Below, piece by piece: positions 1 to 10,549 of a stretch of DNA of 64,000 bases. The notes below the pieces were generated by a model. That model searched no databases, was not told the DNA's origin, and saw only the letters and a program-made list of their open reading frames with translations. The stretch is taken from NCBI GenBank assembly GCA_916048095.2, contig OU696582.1:4618001-4682000 (forward strand), read 5' to 3'. Origin of the DNA: Sacculina carcini (taxonomy: Eukaryota; Arthropoda; Thecostraca; Sacculinidae). A program made the translations under genes and the position numbers. Numbering within the stretch: the first letter of the stretch is position 1; every line of letters starts with the position of its first letter.

Positions 1-2
1 CT

Positions 3-1109
3 ACTCTTTCTCAGTTTGCTTATGGTCGTTCTGTCCTCCTTGTGCTACTTGACTTTTCCTTTGTTTTCGATCTCGTTGACCTCAACATTGTCATTGCTGA
101 CCTATCCTCACTTGGTGTTTCGTCTTCAGCTCTCTCCCTTCTCCAATCCTACCTCTTGAATAGATCATTTTCGGTTAGCTTCAACTCCTAATCTTCGGTT
201 ACTCCTCCTCTTTCCTCTGGTGTTCCACAGGGATCAGTTTTCGGACCCTTGCTATTTTACATCTATATGTTCTCTTTATGCCCTATCCTCGAACGCTACT
301 CGCTTAGGTTTCATTTATATGCTGACGATATCCAATTTATCATTCCATTTCTCCTTCCATCTTCCTCGTTTATTTCTGATGTTATCGCTGATGTTGAGTC
401 CTGGGCTTCTTCCCGACGTCTCCTTCTGAATCGGTTCAAGTCTGAGTTCTTAGTATTTCGTCCTCTTAGAATTTCGCCTCCACTTCTTCCATTTTCAGTG
501 TCTGAATCTGTACGTAACCTTGGTGTGATTTTCGATTCTTTTGTTTCATTCTCCTCTGATATTTCCTCTGTTGCCAGGAACTGCCGTCTTATTCTTCGGT
601 CACTGTATCCCATTCACCCTTTTCTTGATTGTCCGCCTGCTATGAAACTTGTACTCTCCCTTATCTTTTCCCGGATTGATTATTGCTGTGCTTTGTACTT
701 TCATGTTCCTCGATATTCTCTCCGCATTCTCCAGCGTGTCATCAACTCTTCTTGTCGTTTTGTTCTCTCGCCTTCTCCCTGTCGTCATACATCTCAATTT
801 CTGTTTCAGTTTAGTTGGCTCCCCATTATTCCTCGTAATTATTTTCGCTTTTGCTGTATTATTTTTAAACTCATCCATGATCCTAGTCAACCCTCTTATC
901 TGTCTGGTCTCCTCACTGTTGCTACTGCTCCTTCTCGTCATCCTCACCCTCTTGTCAGCCCTCGAGCCTTGAATGAGTCAGCTTGGTATTCTAAGTCCTT
1001 TTCTTTATTGTCTCCCCGACTGTATAACTCGCTTGCTCGTACTGTTCTATCATCCACTTCCTATTCCTCATTTCGTTCGGCACTCTTTAAATACTTATTT
1101 GAATTATGA
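3..1109 (+). pseudogene. LINE (L2/CR1-like) reverse transcriptase, C-terminal part
   Basis: One reading frame runs from base 3 to the stop at 1109, broken only by a TAA at 189-191. In order it shows RT motif A (LLDFSFVFDLVD, about residues 15-30), motif B (SSGVPQGSVFGPLLF), the catalytic YADD box (LYADDIQF, near base 318) and the thumb region typical of CR1/L2 LINEs (NLGVIFD, SRIDYC). It ends in the family's usual C-terminus (YNSLARTVLSSTSYSSFRSALFKYLFEL-like). The 5' part lies outside the window. The frame has otherwise stayed open, so the copy is fairly young. The same LINE family recurs on the other strand at 41178-42142 and 42168-43194. No host function is expected. Confidence 0.85.
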
Positions 1110-1740
1110 TTTGCTTCCACTTCTCACACCCTTACTTCTTGTGCTTCAGTCTGATTTCTTACGCTTGCTCTGACCTTTTTATCTACTTGCTATTTGTGAT
1201 ATGTCTTAATTAAGTCATGTTCACTTTTTGTCAGTTACTTGTAGTGATATTGTTTTTCGGCTCCGGTGTAACCAATAACACTACCAAACATAATGAATGT
1301 GTATTAATGAACACCGACACACAGATGGCCAAACACTGCCACACACCGCAACACCCTCCGTCCCTGACCCGACACAAAGAGGTCCTTATATAATAGACAG
1401 CACATGTGTGTGTGCGTGTGTATGTATGTATGTGTGTGTGTGTGTTGATGACGCATTTACTCGTGGAAAGATGAAGTGTGAATTGCTTGCAGCGAACACA
1501 CGATGACTGGTTGCTGTGTGTATTGGTTGCAGCGGGCACACGATGACGCAAGATTGCGTGCAGCTTCTGTGATTTTGATATGTGGCATGCATTTCCGCGT
1601 ACAGTTGACATCACAATAATGATGCAACGCGATGAACACGCCACAGGAGCCCCTTCTCAGATCAGGGCGAGGCACAGGTTTTAGGATTCGGCCTGATCGT
1701 GTACACGAAATTGTTTGTGGCGTTGTGCAAAGCCGCGTGT
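1110..1740. other. Non-coding: LINE 3' flank and short GT tract
   Basis: No supported gene. The first part is AT-rich sequence downstream of the LINE stop, probably its 3' UTR. A GT-rich microsatellite sits at about 1403-1445. Short ORFs here have low-complexity translations and no recognisable motif. Confidence 0.5.
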
Positions 1741-2012
1741 GTTGCGAATATTGTCGCGGAGTTGCGCGTGTTGCGAAGTTGTCGCGTGTTGCGAAGGTTG
1801 TCGCGTGTTGCGAAGGTTGTCGCGTGTTGCGAAGATTGTCGCGTGTTGCGAAGTTGTCGCGTGTGGCGAAGATTGTCGCGTGTTGCGAAGATTGTCGCGT
1901 GTTGCGAAGATTTTCGCATGTTGCGAAGTTGTCGCTTGTTGCGAGGGTTGTCGCATGCTGCGAGGGGGGACGCGTGTTGCGTAGATTGTCGCATGTTGCG
2001 ACGAACGTCGTG
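1741..2012. repeat. Minisatellite, 18-19 bp unit, about 14 copies
   Basis: Tandem array of the unit tcgcgtgttgcgaaggttg and variants. Some copies lose one base (18 bp), and the unit drifts toward the 3' end (cgcatg, cgcttg). Because 19 is not a multiple of 3, all frames read as repetitive Cys/Arg/Val-rich or Gln/His-rich peptides; none of these is a real protein. The array is rich in CG dinucleotides. Confidence 0.9.
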
Positions 2013-2140
2013 TGTGTATTACACGACGTTATAATATGTAGGTTATGTGACTAATGGAAAAATTTATCTTGGTATTAGCAATGTTCGATTGATATTTCCA
2101 TTAAATTGTATATTGTTATATTTATTGTATTTGCGCGTTC

Positions 2141-2194
<54 letters not shown>

Positions 2195-2694
2195 TTTTTC
2201 ATGTTTTTTCATGCAAATGAAAAGCGTATGCTTATATGTTAATTTGCAATACAATTCAATTCAATTCAATTGTGTTCATTGTCTATTGTATTGGTGTGTT
2301 TATTGTGTGTATATTGCGTGCTATTATATTTTGTACTATATATAATTGTGTGTGCGTGCATGATATGTATTTGTGTGCGTGCGTGGGAGTGTGATTTTGT
2401 GTACGTTGTTGTATGCGCGAGCGGAGGTAGCTGCGTCATACACGCGCGAGCTATGAGTAAATGCATGCACGTGTGGTATTCCCCGGAGTCAACGGTCGCT
2501 CGTGTATGCTGGGCAGTGCGTTCACGGTGATGTGAGAGTGTGATGCTTGTGCAGTGGTTTAGTGTGTTGTTCGGTGGAGAGAGTAGTACTCAGTTAATTG
2601 TGTTGTGGTGTGATCGTGTGGAATTGTGCTTTATTGTTCTTTTTTATTTTTCGTGCTTACATTCAAGTACAAACTAACCGACCCTTCCGGAGAA
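2013..2694. other. Non-coding leader upstream of a family-A gag, with (TA)n
   Basis: Contains a pure (TA)n tract at about 2141-2191 and GT-rich sequence. It lies directly 5' of a gag-like frame and is the likely place for a decayed LTR and leader of element A1. No second LTR copy was found in the window. The primer-site motif of the sister elements (AGCTATTTCGGC) is not visible here. Confidence 0.4.
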
Positions 2695-3291
2695 TGGAGT
2701 CTTCATGTGGTTTCGACGCTCGCGTGATACCAGAATTTGATGGTCAGAGTGACATTGTGGAATGGTGTAATCGCACGGAGATGATGTGTCAGCTCAAAGG
2801 CGTCGATGTGATGAGCGTAGTGCCACTGCGTCTCTCAAAGGGCGCGTTTGTCGTGTGGTCCCAACTCCCGTTGTGCGAAAGGGACACGTAGCGCTTTGTT
2901 CTCGGCGTTTGGAGTGGACATATTCCGTGCATACTCCCTTTTCACCACTCGTCGTCTGCAAGAAGGTGAGTCGCCTGACGTATATTTAGCAGATTTTAAA
3001 ATGCTTCCAGTTTCATTTGGTGGCGTTTCCGATGATCTGCTAATATGTTCATTTTTAAATGGCCTACCCGAGCACGTGACGACCAGTATTCGTGTAAGCA
3101 CAGTGTCAGAGTCTCTGTCGTTGAGGGATATCACGAGCAGATCTCGCATGGTGTTGCAAACGATAAAAAGCCCGCCTAACTGTCTAGCCGCCAATGTCGG
3201 GTCGCTTTCACCCCGAAAATCCTATATTTGCAATCCGACTGGTAATTTGAGTAGAGAGTGTCCCAAAAGGAAATATCGGATACGATGTTAA
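2695..3291 (+). pseudogene. Family-A LTR element A1: gag
   Basis: Starts at ATG 2695 (MESSCGFDARVIPEFDG...). It aligns in order with the gag of A2 (54751-55593) and K (63391-end): the opening VIPEFDG/DIVEW motif, then after a frame change near 2890 FGVDIFRAYSLFTTRRLQEGESPDVYLADF and FLNGLPEHVTTSIR. A damaged zinc knuckle follows (YICNPTGNLSRECP). At least one frameshift separates the halves. The gag would form the particle that packages the RNA. Confidence 0.75.
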
Positions 3292-4060
3292 AATTGTTCC
3301 AAGTTGGATCACATGGCGAAGGACTGTCAGGAAAAAGAGGAAGGAAAGGGTTTGTCAGCGCCAGCACCCTCTCCTCAGTGAGCAATGAGGGACTTCCTTC
3401 AGTCACTGTGCTTATTGATCAACGTGAGTCATGTGTGCTTGTTGATACCGGTTGTTCTCGCTGTATTCTGTGGAGTGTAGTTTGTAAGACATTGACACCA
3501 GTGACGACTCGTGTGAATACTCTGGGTGGCATGAGCTTTGACTGTTCGAGTGGTGGTGAATGTTGTGTGAGTGTCGAGGAACAGTCAGTTGTCGTGAAAG
3601 CCCTTGTTGTGCAGCACAAGCCGATTGGATATGATGGGATTCTGGGAATGAACGCCATATCAGCGCTGGGGGGTGTTTGCTTACGTGCTGACGGTGGTGT
3701 GCGTTTTCATACTGTGCATACCGCATTTGCACAGTATGGATACTGCATTGGCATACTGTGCTGCGACTGGTGATATTAATGTGTCAAAACCTGGACATGA
3801 GGCACGGTTTGATGCAGTTAAAACACGTGGACTTGCAAGTGGAAGTGGCTTGACGACCACGAGCCGCAGCTTTTGACAAACGAACCTGCACAATATCATG
3901 TGAGGCAATACGCCAAGGAGGAATTCGACAGAGAGATAAATGAGTGGATCAGCAAAAAATGGTTGATTCCCTATGATGAGAGTGTACATGGGCCTGCCCG
4001 CTGTTTGATTCCCCTGATGACAGTAACCCAAAAAACAAGAACAAAGTGAGACCGGTGAGA
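3258..4060 (+). pseudogene. Family-A element A1: protease and start of RT linker
   Basis: The frame 3258-3773 carries a retropepsin: active site VLVDTGCSR near base 3438 and the second conserved block DGILGMNAI near 3630. Past the stop, other frames continue the pol linker seen in F and A2 (EEFDREINEWISKKWLIPY, LIPLMTV, KVRPV at about 3915-4055). Homology stops there, just before the RT palm, so the element is truncated. Several frameshifts make it non-functional. Confidence 0.75.
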
Positions 4061-4289
4061 TACAGGTTTTCGGTGTGCCCTCTCAACTCGCAGATCAAGT
4101 GTGTTCAACTGCTGACCATTGCTACGGCGCCAGAGCAGCTGGAAAACTACGTCTTTCCAAAAATCGCAGCAAAACTGGTCGCCGGAGGCTGCTACAGTGG
4201 CATGCAGCAATACAACAGGGCAAATAGTGATGGTCAGATGGTAGGATTCAGAAAGAAAGTCCGGAGAGAAATCGTCGACAGAAGATCAT
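4061..4289. other. Unassigned sequence between A1 and B
   Basis: Between the breakpoint of A1 and the end of the B integrase. An 89-codon + frame crosses it without recognisable motifs. It may be the 3' tail or LTR remnant of B, but no partner copy exists in the window. Confidence 0.3.
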
Positions 4290-5315
4290 TTATTTCATCC
4301 ACATCCACGTCTTAGGAATCGAGACCGTGCCTGATGAGTTCAGTGGCCAGGAATTATGTCCGTCGACGACTGGGCTGGTTTGGGTGTCCTCGTCTTGATC
4401 GTGGGGTTCGGCTGGTGTAACTACAGTGTCGCGTTCATGCGTCACATTAAGAGGCCGGTGCCTGTCAACCTCGATCACGGGACGGAACTGTCGGAGGAAA
4501 CGCCGGTTTCGTGAGGTAAGGCGTTCAGATCCAGATACCTTTATTGTGTACTGATCGTGGCCACGTCTCTCCACGACTACTCCAGTTCGATCCCAACGTT
4601 TCGGCGATGTGCCGCACTTGTTTTGAATGAAGACATGGTCTCCGATGTCTAACGACGGCAAATTTGCGGAGGAGCCGTTGAGAGCGTCGGACTGGCGGAC
4701 GAACCTTTGTCGGAGGGCGATCTCTTTGGCCTTCCATGCTTCGCGCCACGTTGGGTGAACCTCGTTTGCCTGGTGAACGGTACCGCCGACCTTATGGAGT
4801 CCTGAGACGAACGACAATGTGTCTCTTAAGGGTTTGCGAAACACTATTTGGGCTGGGGACTTTCCACAATCAGGATCAGGTGTGTTCCTGAGTTGAAGAA
4901 TGCCTCGGAGGAATTTGTCACTATTCAGGGACCCAGGTGAGCTAGTGTTGGAACGCAGAAGACGCTTTGCGGATTTAACAGCCACTTCTGATCTGCCGTT
5001 TGACCGGGGATAACACGCCGACGACATTCTGTGTCGTATTCCCCATCGTTGCAGAAAGTTGGTTGTGGAGGAAGCGGTGAATTCCGGGCCGCCATCTGAA
5101 GACAGTTCCACCGGGACGCCGAATATACCGATGAATGTCCGTAGGTGATCTAACAGTCCTTCAGCGCCAGCCCGCTTGGCTTGGCATCGGAGGGTTGGAG
5201 GGATCACCACACGATCGTGATACATGATCACGCCGTGCGAGATGATTAACTCCTCACGACTCCGCCAGAATGGTGCAGCGTGTGGTAGCGTTTTGTGATC
5301 ATTGGGGAAAACCAA
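4290..5315 (-). pseudogene. Element B integrase, internally deleted
   Basis: Open for 341 codons. After VVIPPTLR the frame jumps straight to AGAEGLLDHLRTFIGIFGVP. The related integrase of element C has about 95 residues at this point, containing the His/Cys zinc-binding domain and the first catalytic Asp. The second Asp (SSDGGPEF) and the Glu (SNGRSEVAVK) are present, followed by the C-terminal RWDRTGVVVERRG block that is conserved in C and H. The deletion is in frame. Without the first Asp the enzyme cannot be active. Confidence 0.85.
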
Positions 5316-5976
5316 CTGAGATAGCTTCAGCCAAAGCCTTCATGGACACATCTTCTTCGGTAGCGAAGGCGATATCTTTCCAGGACAGGGATGTGATCTC
5401 CTGTGTTTCTTGGCTAATGACTGCCAGAGTCACTTGTTCATCACAATCTGAAAGGTGACATGCATTCATAATGGTAGGATAATAATAGTTGGCTCCAATA
5501 CTAGTGTCGTCACAGCTGTTAGGGCATGGTTGGCGGGACGTAGCGTCAGCAGCAAAATTGGTTTTACCCGGCAAGTGTACAATGTCAAATGTCCATGTTA
5601 ATGTCCGCTGTTTAAGGCGGAATAGTCGTGTGTTGTGGATTTCATCCAGTGTTCTGTCGCCCAGGATTTTAACGAGGGGCTTGTGATCAGCGACCACTAT
5701 GAGATCTTTGCATCCCTGTGTGAAATAACGAGTCTGCTCCAGACCCCACGCGACAGCAAGAGCCTCACCTTCCACCGTCCTTTCCACCTTCCACCTTCCA
5801 CCTTCCACCTCACCTTCCAGGGCGTATCGTTGTTCCGAGGATGACAGCAAACGCGAACCCGCCAGTGTGATCCGCCAGTTGTCAGAGCAGCAACCTGGAA
5901 CAGCCTGACGGCAGTTGCAGTGCTGCTGCAGCAGAAAGTATCCAATGCCGCGATTAGAGAAGTCCGGCCTAGACAT
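5310..5976 (-). pseudogene. Element B RNase H with an in-frame insertion
   Basis: Shows the connection and RNase H core: CSDNWRITLAGSRLLSSSEQRYALEGE, VVADHKPLVKILGD (Asp of ADHKP), RLFRLKQRTL, HLPGKTNFAADATSR. Between two copies of EGE, where element C reads directly EGEALAVAW, there are 15 extra residues (VEGGRWKVERTVEGE). They are encoded by a purine-rich minisatellite at about 5766-5822. The insert keeps the frame. The end overlaps the integrase frame, which needs a frameshift. Confidence 0.8.
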
Positions 5977-5989
5977 GTTCTGCGGTTGA

Positions 5990-7181
5990 CATCAAAAATT
6001 TCGACGCCTTGGTTGATGGCGTCAATGATGCTGGTTTTGGAGGACTCGAATGTCGCATCCATTGCCGGTGTCCACTCGAATTTATGCTTGGGGCTCAGGA
6101 ACGGTTTGAATGGAGCCGTCATGTGTCGAATCTGGGCGTAATGTGCCATCTGGTTCACCAGCCCACACCAACTCCGGATGTCAGTAGTAGAGGTGGGTTT
6201 GGGAAACCGCTTGATCGCGTCAACGTACTGAGGAAGTGGCTCTATGGTAGACTCAGCGACAGAGAACCCTGCAAAATTCACAGTTCTTTGGGCGAACTGA
6301 AATTTGTTCGGGCTCAGGACAATGCCCGCGCTTCCAACAGCTGAGAGGAACTCCAGTGTCCGCCACAAATGTTGTTCCAAGTCCGTGTCATAATGCACGG
6401 TGTCGTCGATACACCTCTCCTTCCGATCGAAGTGGGACAGTATTGCGTCGAACCGTCTGTTGTAGCCATCCCCTGACGACAGGAATCCTTGAAGTGCTCG
6501 TGTGCATCGCCAGCGTCCGAATGGCGTGATGAAGGTGGTCAAATGACCATCTGCTTCACGGAGGGGAACGCTGTGGTACCCATTCCACGCGTCGGTGACT
6601 GTCTTCCAAGTATTCCCTGGTATCCGGCGTGCCATGTGAAATGGGGACTTAACAGCGAAGGTTTCGCGCTTCCAGAATTTATTGAGAGGTGATAAATCTA
6701 CAGTACGTCGTGGTGACCCATCGTGCTTTCTCGTCACCACCATCCTGTGGCACCATTCAACCGGCTCACCGTAAGGTACTCGCTCAATGACTCCAAGAGC
6801 CTCATCGCGTAGCCAGTTCTCGTACACTCTCTTCTGACAGTGCAGCGGTACTGGTGATGCCACGTGGTAGGAACGGGGTTTGGCGTCTGGACGGATGTGT
6901 ATTTCGCTAGGTGGTCCTGTCATACAAGGCAGAGGGCGATGAGGGCAGGTGTTGAAAGTTGACGTGCTGTACCGATCCAGGATCCACTGCTTCATTTTTG
7001 CGTTGTTCTCTGGAGCACATCGGAACGGGAGACACTTCGGTAGAGATGGTATTGCCTCTCGCTGTGGACAGTTACAGGTCCCACCCCCTTCTGTGCTACT
7101 GCACCCACCGTTCATCATTCGTAAGGACACTGCAGATAGTGTTGGCGTCGGGGGCCCTGAGTTGTTGAACGTCGTGTGCAT
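5990..7181 (-). pseudogene. Element B reverse transcriptase (CIDD box)
   Basis: A long open - frame covering the RT finger and palm: LGVIERVPYGEPVEWCHRM, RRTVDLSPLNKF, TDAWNGYHSVPL (motif A, Asp of TDAW), FITPFGRWR, QGFLSSGDGYNRRFDAI (motif B), the catalytic box as KERCIDDTVHYD near 6410, and the downstream FAGFSV, RSWCGLVNQM and KFEWTPAMDATFESSK. The Tyr or Phe normally before x-Asp-Asp is Cys, as in element C. Both aspartates are kept. The frame shifts at the RNase H border. Confidence 0.85.
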
Positions 7182-7324
7182 CTTGCTGGCAACTCATCGG
7201 CTGCACTCCCAATGGACGGAAAATCTTCACCAACAACAAGCAGTCAATAAGCAACAAGGTCGATCATTGTGCTGTATGAGAGAAACATGTCCTCGATTTG
7301 ATTGCTGACTTATATGGTCGTGCA

Positions 7325-7735
7325 TCAATATAGGACCCGGCCATCTGGTGCTTTTCCTTCAATTTGTGCGTTGAAAGCACCGACTGCACGAATACCCGAC
7401 GAGGTGGCAGCCTTCAGAGTTATCGAAGCAGGGAAGAGAGCCGACCGCGGGAACCCAGCTGCGTCGCAGCTCCGCAGCGACCATACATCAGACTGTGAAC
7501 CACTGTCTGTGACTGCATTCAGGTCGGTCGAGATTGTGCGGTGTGTGACGTACTGTGACAACGTGCGTAGTCGTACCGTAATTGGTACACGCGGGTGGTC
7601 CCTGCATTGTACTCGGCGCCACTCGGACGCACTGAATATTTTGTGCTGGAGGACTGATTTACGCTTCCTTTTGGCGCCGCGTGTACACCTGGTGGTGGCC
7701 AGGATAGAGCTGCCGCTAGAGGCGCTTACGGTGCG
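7325..7735 (-). pseudogene. Element B protease
   Basis: The - frame from 7747 to 7325 contains the aspartic-protease active site as AVTDSGSQSDVW (Asp-Ser-Gly). It corresponds to AVADSGAQACLM in element C. The C-terminal half of the protease runs into other frames toward 7181, so at least one frameshift is present. Role: polyprotein cleavage. Confidence 0.65.
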
Positions 7736-7736
7736 A

Positions 7737-8711
7737 TCATTCGTCATGTCGCGATTCGTTTCGTTTCGATTCGCTGGCTTTGGTTTTTTGTTTTTGCCTG
7801 AGCTCTTTGACGAAGCATGACTTGCACATTTTGTGGGGAGCTGTGTTCAGCAAGCCTGTGCGCAGCTTCGTGAACGGAGGAAAGTGCTGACCGCATCGGT
7901 GACACTGCGCCGTGGCCGAGCTCTTTTCACGTGACGCTGTTGGTTGAGTCGGAGCGTAGGGCTGGAGTGTTTGGACGGTTGACTTTTTGAATGAAGACAC
8001 CGCTGGATGTGCCAACGACCGCGTCGCGCCCCGAGCCATCTCTTTAGCTTCGACGAGGGATATGATGGAGTTGATTGCGACGCGATGCACATCGTGGGTG
8101 CCCAGAGTTTCTCGGCGGATATCTGCATCATAGATACCGGCCAGGAGTATATCTCGTGCTATCTCGGCTGTGTAATCTGCCTGCACGGTTACTCCGCACG
8201 TACACGACGCGTCGGTTGTGAACGAGCATGTTTCAGCTTTCCCTTGTACGCGGGCAGCGAAAGCTCGAAAAGTCTCGTCTGCATCCTGCTGCATGGTAAG
8301 CAGTTCGGCCCGCAACCCGCTAATGACTACTGGTACAAGTGCAAGACGGCGAAGAGTAGACATGACCACCTCGAGGCTGCGACTGGCGATCTGTGGGTCG
8401 GTTTTCAAGGTCCTGTCGCCTAGGCGTTCGGTGGCGCACTCGAACAGCTGTATTGGTGCTGAAGCGTTGTCGATGCCGGTTCCTGTACGGAAAAGCTCCC
8501 ATCGGCGCACGAAATTATTCCACATGATCTGCTCAACGCCACAGTCAACACGAGGGCGCTCCATAGGAGCCACTCTGGGAGTGTCACTCTGTTTGCGGGG
8601 CGCTTGATGAGCGTCGCCAGCGTGAATCTGGAGCATCACCACGGCAATGGCATCAGACACGTCGGCTGATTTGAACGTGCACCCAATTACGGGGCATGAA
8701 TATTCTGGCAT
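7737..8711 (-). CDS. Element B gag, 324 aa, N-terminal C2H2 finger
   Basis: I start at the ATG at 8711 (MPEYSCPVIGC...), because the longer frame needs a GTG start. Residues about 6-30 form a C-x4-C ... H-x4-H zinc finger (CPVIGC, HAGDAH), an arrangement also traceable in element C. The middle part is a helical capsid-like region (MWNNFVRRWELFRTGTG ... FRAFAARVQGKAETC ... EIARDILLAGI). The C-terminus has CHRC ... CKSC pairs in place of a CCHC knuckle. The frame is open throughout. Expected role: capsid and nucleocapsid for RNA packaging in the cytoplasm. Confidence 0.75.
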   Translation of the reverse strand: MPEYSCPVIGCTFKSADVSDAIAVVMLQIHAGDAHQAPRKQSDTPRVAPMERPRVDCGVEQIMWNNFVRRWELFRTGTGIDNASAPIQLFECATERLGDRTLKTDPQIASRSLEVVMSTLRRLALVPVVISGLRAELLTMQQDADETFRAFAARVQGKAETCSFTTDASCTCGVTVQADYTAEIARDILLAGIYDADIRRETLGTHDVHRVAINSIISLVEAKEMARGATRSLAHPAVSSFKKSTVQTLQPYAPTQPTASREKSSATAQCHRCGQHFPPFTKLRTGLLNTAPHKMCKSCFVKELRQKQKTKASESKRNESRHDE

Positions 8712-9360
8712 GATGTTGCTGCAATGCGGGTAGACAACACATTTTTTATCTAATATCACTTGCCTGTGTCACAATAAGCCTTTTGAGTGACTGGTGGTCG
8801 TTTCGACGTTGCTAACGCACGCGATATTGATGAACGCTACTCCTTCAATTGAACATGTTCTACCCTATTTGTTTAACCAACAGTGAGCAAAACAATTTTT
8901 TTATATCTTGTTTGTCATGAAGAAACACTCATTTCTTAATAACAATCACATTCATACAAAATGACAAACAAGATCAACCTTCACGAACACCACATTCACA
9001 CACCACCATTGTCTCACTCGCGCTTCACTGGACTACATATCATATATATGTAAATGTAATGGAAATCGGTCGTGGCGGTAGCGATGAGTTGAGCAGTTAG
9101 CGGAGGCGGGGCTTATATCTTATGTTTGTGTATCGTTGCATGTGTGAGTGTGTATGTTTGTGTGCGTGTGCGTGCGCAGGCGTCAGCGACGTAAGCAGCG
9201 CGCTGTGATCTGATTGGTGGATTCGAAGTTCTGTAAACGAACGGCCGTTAACGGCGGGCGATTCGAATATGTGGGCTATACTGTGAATGTGGGGCAGTGG
9301 GTTGTGAGAGAGTGTGCGGTTCGGTGGCCCTGCGGTGCACTGTGTTGGATGAGCTTTTCC
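8712..9360. other. Non-coding sequence 5' of element B
   Basis: No supported gene. It should contain the 5' leader of B (-). About 9150-9190 is rich in GT and CG. No LTR pair could be recognised. Confidence 0.35.
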
Positions 9361-9478
9361 TTGGTGTTGCGGTGCACAGTGATAAGTGCATATTTATTTT
9401 GTGTTGCGATGTACAGTGATAAGTGTATGGTTATTTTGTGCTGCGGTGCGCAGCGATAAGTGTGGTCTGCTTGTGCTA
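9361..9478. repeat. Short tandem repeat, about 37-bp unit, three copies
   Basis: Units open with tgttgcggtgcacagtgata, tgttgcgatgtacagtgata and tgctgcggtgcgcagcgata, then share an agtg ... ttattttg tail. A fourth, partial unit follows (tgctacgg). It could be a promoter array of an LTR, but that is only a guess. Confidence 0.65.
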
Positions 9479-10097
9479 CGGTATATTGTGTTTGGCGCCG
9501 TCTTGGACTGCTTCGTTGGCTCACTAAAAGTCAGTGCGGATTCAGCTGTGGTCATTCGTCTTTTTAATATTGTGATTAACCAAGTGTCATTATACGTTAC
9601 ATTGTTCGATCGTCTTTGCGGTCTGGGCAGTGATAGAATGGCTTTCAGCGACGCGAACATGGAACCAAAGTATATACAATATATCTCCAAGTGCATCACT
9701 CTACATGGTTAGTTTACACATTTGGATGCAACACGCGTGTGACAATATTGATCATCACTGCTAAGGTAGCCTAACAAAACACAACACAAAGCAGAAAAGA
9801 AAGAGAAAATCTGGTCCGACTGAAACTTTGTTACAATATACATGTGTTTTTATGTATGCAGTATGCATGTATATGTATATGTGTGCATGTGTGGGTATGT
9901 GCGTGTTTGTTCATATGCTCATACGTTCATACGTTTATTTTTCAACACATCATTTATACAGGCAATTCACATGATAACAAAACAATGCTTACTGTGCCCT
10001 TTAAGCCTGGGGCTTCTTTTGGGCATGTGGATTTCTATCAAATTCAGTGTTCAGGAATATAACACGTTGAAAACACGATGCTTACATGCAATGACAA
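9479..10097. other. Non-coding; no gene recognised
   Basis: Contains a short + frame from ATG 9640 (MAFSDANMEPKYIQY...) that ends at 9712 and shows no motif. GT-rich sequence lies at about 9840-9905. It ends at the GACAA that precedes the solo LTR. Confidence 0.35.
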
Positions 10098-10549
10098 TGT
10101 GAATGTATTCAACAACGATGTACAGAAAAAATAACGTGATGAAAACTGCGATATGTTAATGACCACGAATCCACGCACGAATCTACACGATCCCGCAACA
10201 AAGCGTTAACTCCACACAACACAGATACCCTCTTGCCAACGCACTCGTTCGCCCCACGCTCCCAGTTCACACCACTAAACCAACTGCCCTCGAACGCTCC
10301 ACATTTCTCCTAGTTACCAACACAGTACAGTACACGCGCGCTCCCACACACAAACACATACATCGCACACCATCTGCCTGTACAACCAGACACGCACGCA
10401 TTCACAAAACAAACACCTACCGCTCGCGCAAGGATCACAGCCACACAAACACGCACACTTTCACTCACATACACGTACACACTTGCTTATGCAAACACCA
10501 TATCCCTAACGCACACACACACGCACTAATACCACAGTAATACACCACA
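10098..10549 (-). mobile_element. Solo LTR of the element-F family
   Basis: The reverse complement matches the LTRs of element F (24181-24632 and 28327-28776) over the full length, from TGTGGTGTATTAC to CATTCACA. It is 452 bp, the same as the F 5' LTR. It is flanked by perfect 5-bp direct repeats GACAA at 10093-10097 and 10550-10554. This is the product expected when the two LTRs of an inserted element recombine and excise the interior. Confidence 0.92.

Larger units (their letters stand above)
4290..8711 (-). mobile_element. Ty3/Gypsy-like LTR element B, LTRs not identified
   Basis: Read on the - strand, the order is gag (8711-7737), protease (about 7735-7325), RT (7181-5990), RNase H (5976-5310) and integrase (5315-4290), the Ty3/Gypsy order. 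Frames change at the gag/protease, protease/RT, RT/RNase H and RNase H/integrase borders. B is a relative of element C (11287-16693): same gag design, same Cys-x-Asp-Asp RT box, same integrase C-terminus. No paired LTR can be seen at either end, so it is probably truncated. Confidence 0.85.

Noticed and set aside
1741-2012. CRISPR-like array
   Set aside because: Direct tandem units without spacers, in an animal genome.
1632-2054. Cys/Arg/Val-rich open frames over the minisatellite
   Set aside because: Pure product of the 19-bp repeat, open in several frames on both strands.
9364-9712. Valine/cysteine-rich ORF (LVLRCTVISAYLFC...) as a membrane protein
   Set aside because: Generated by the 37-bp tandem repeat; no conservation or start context.
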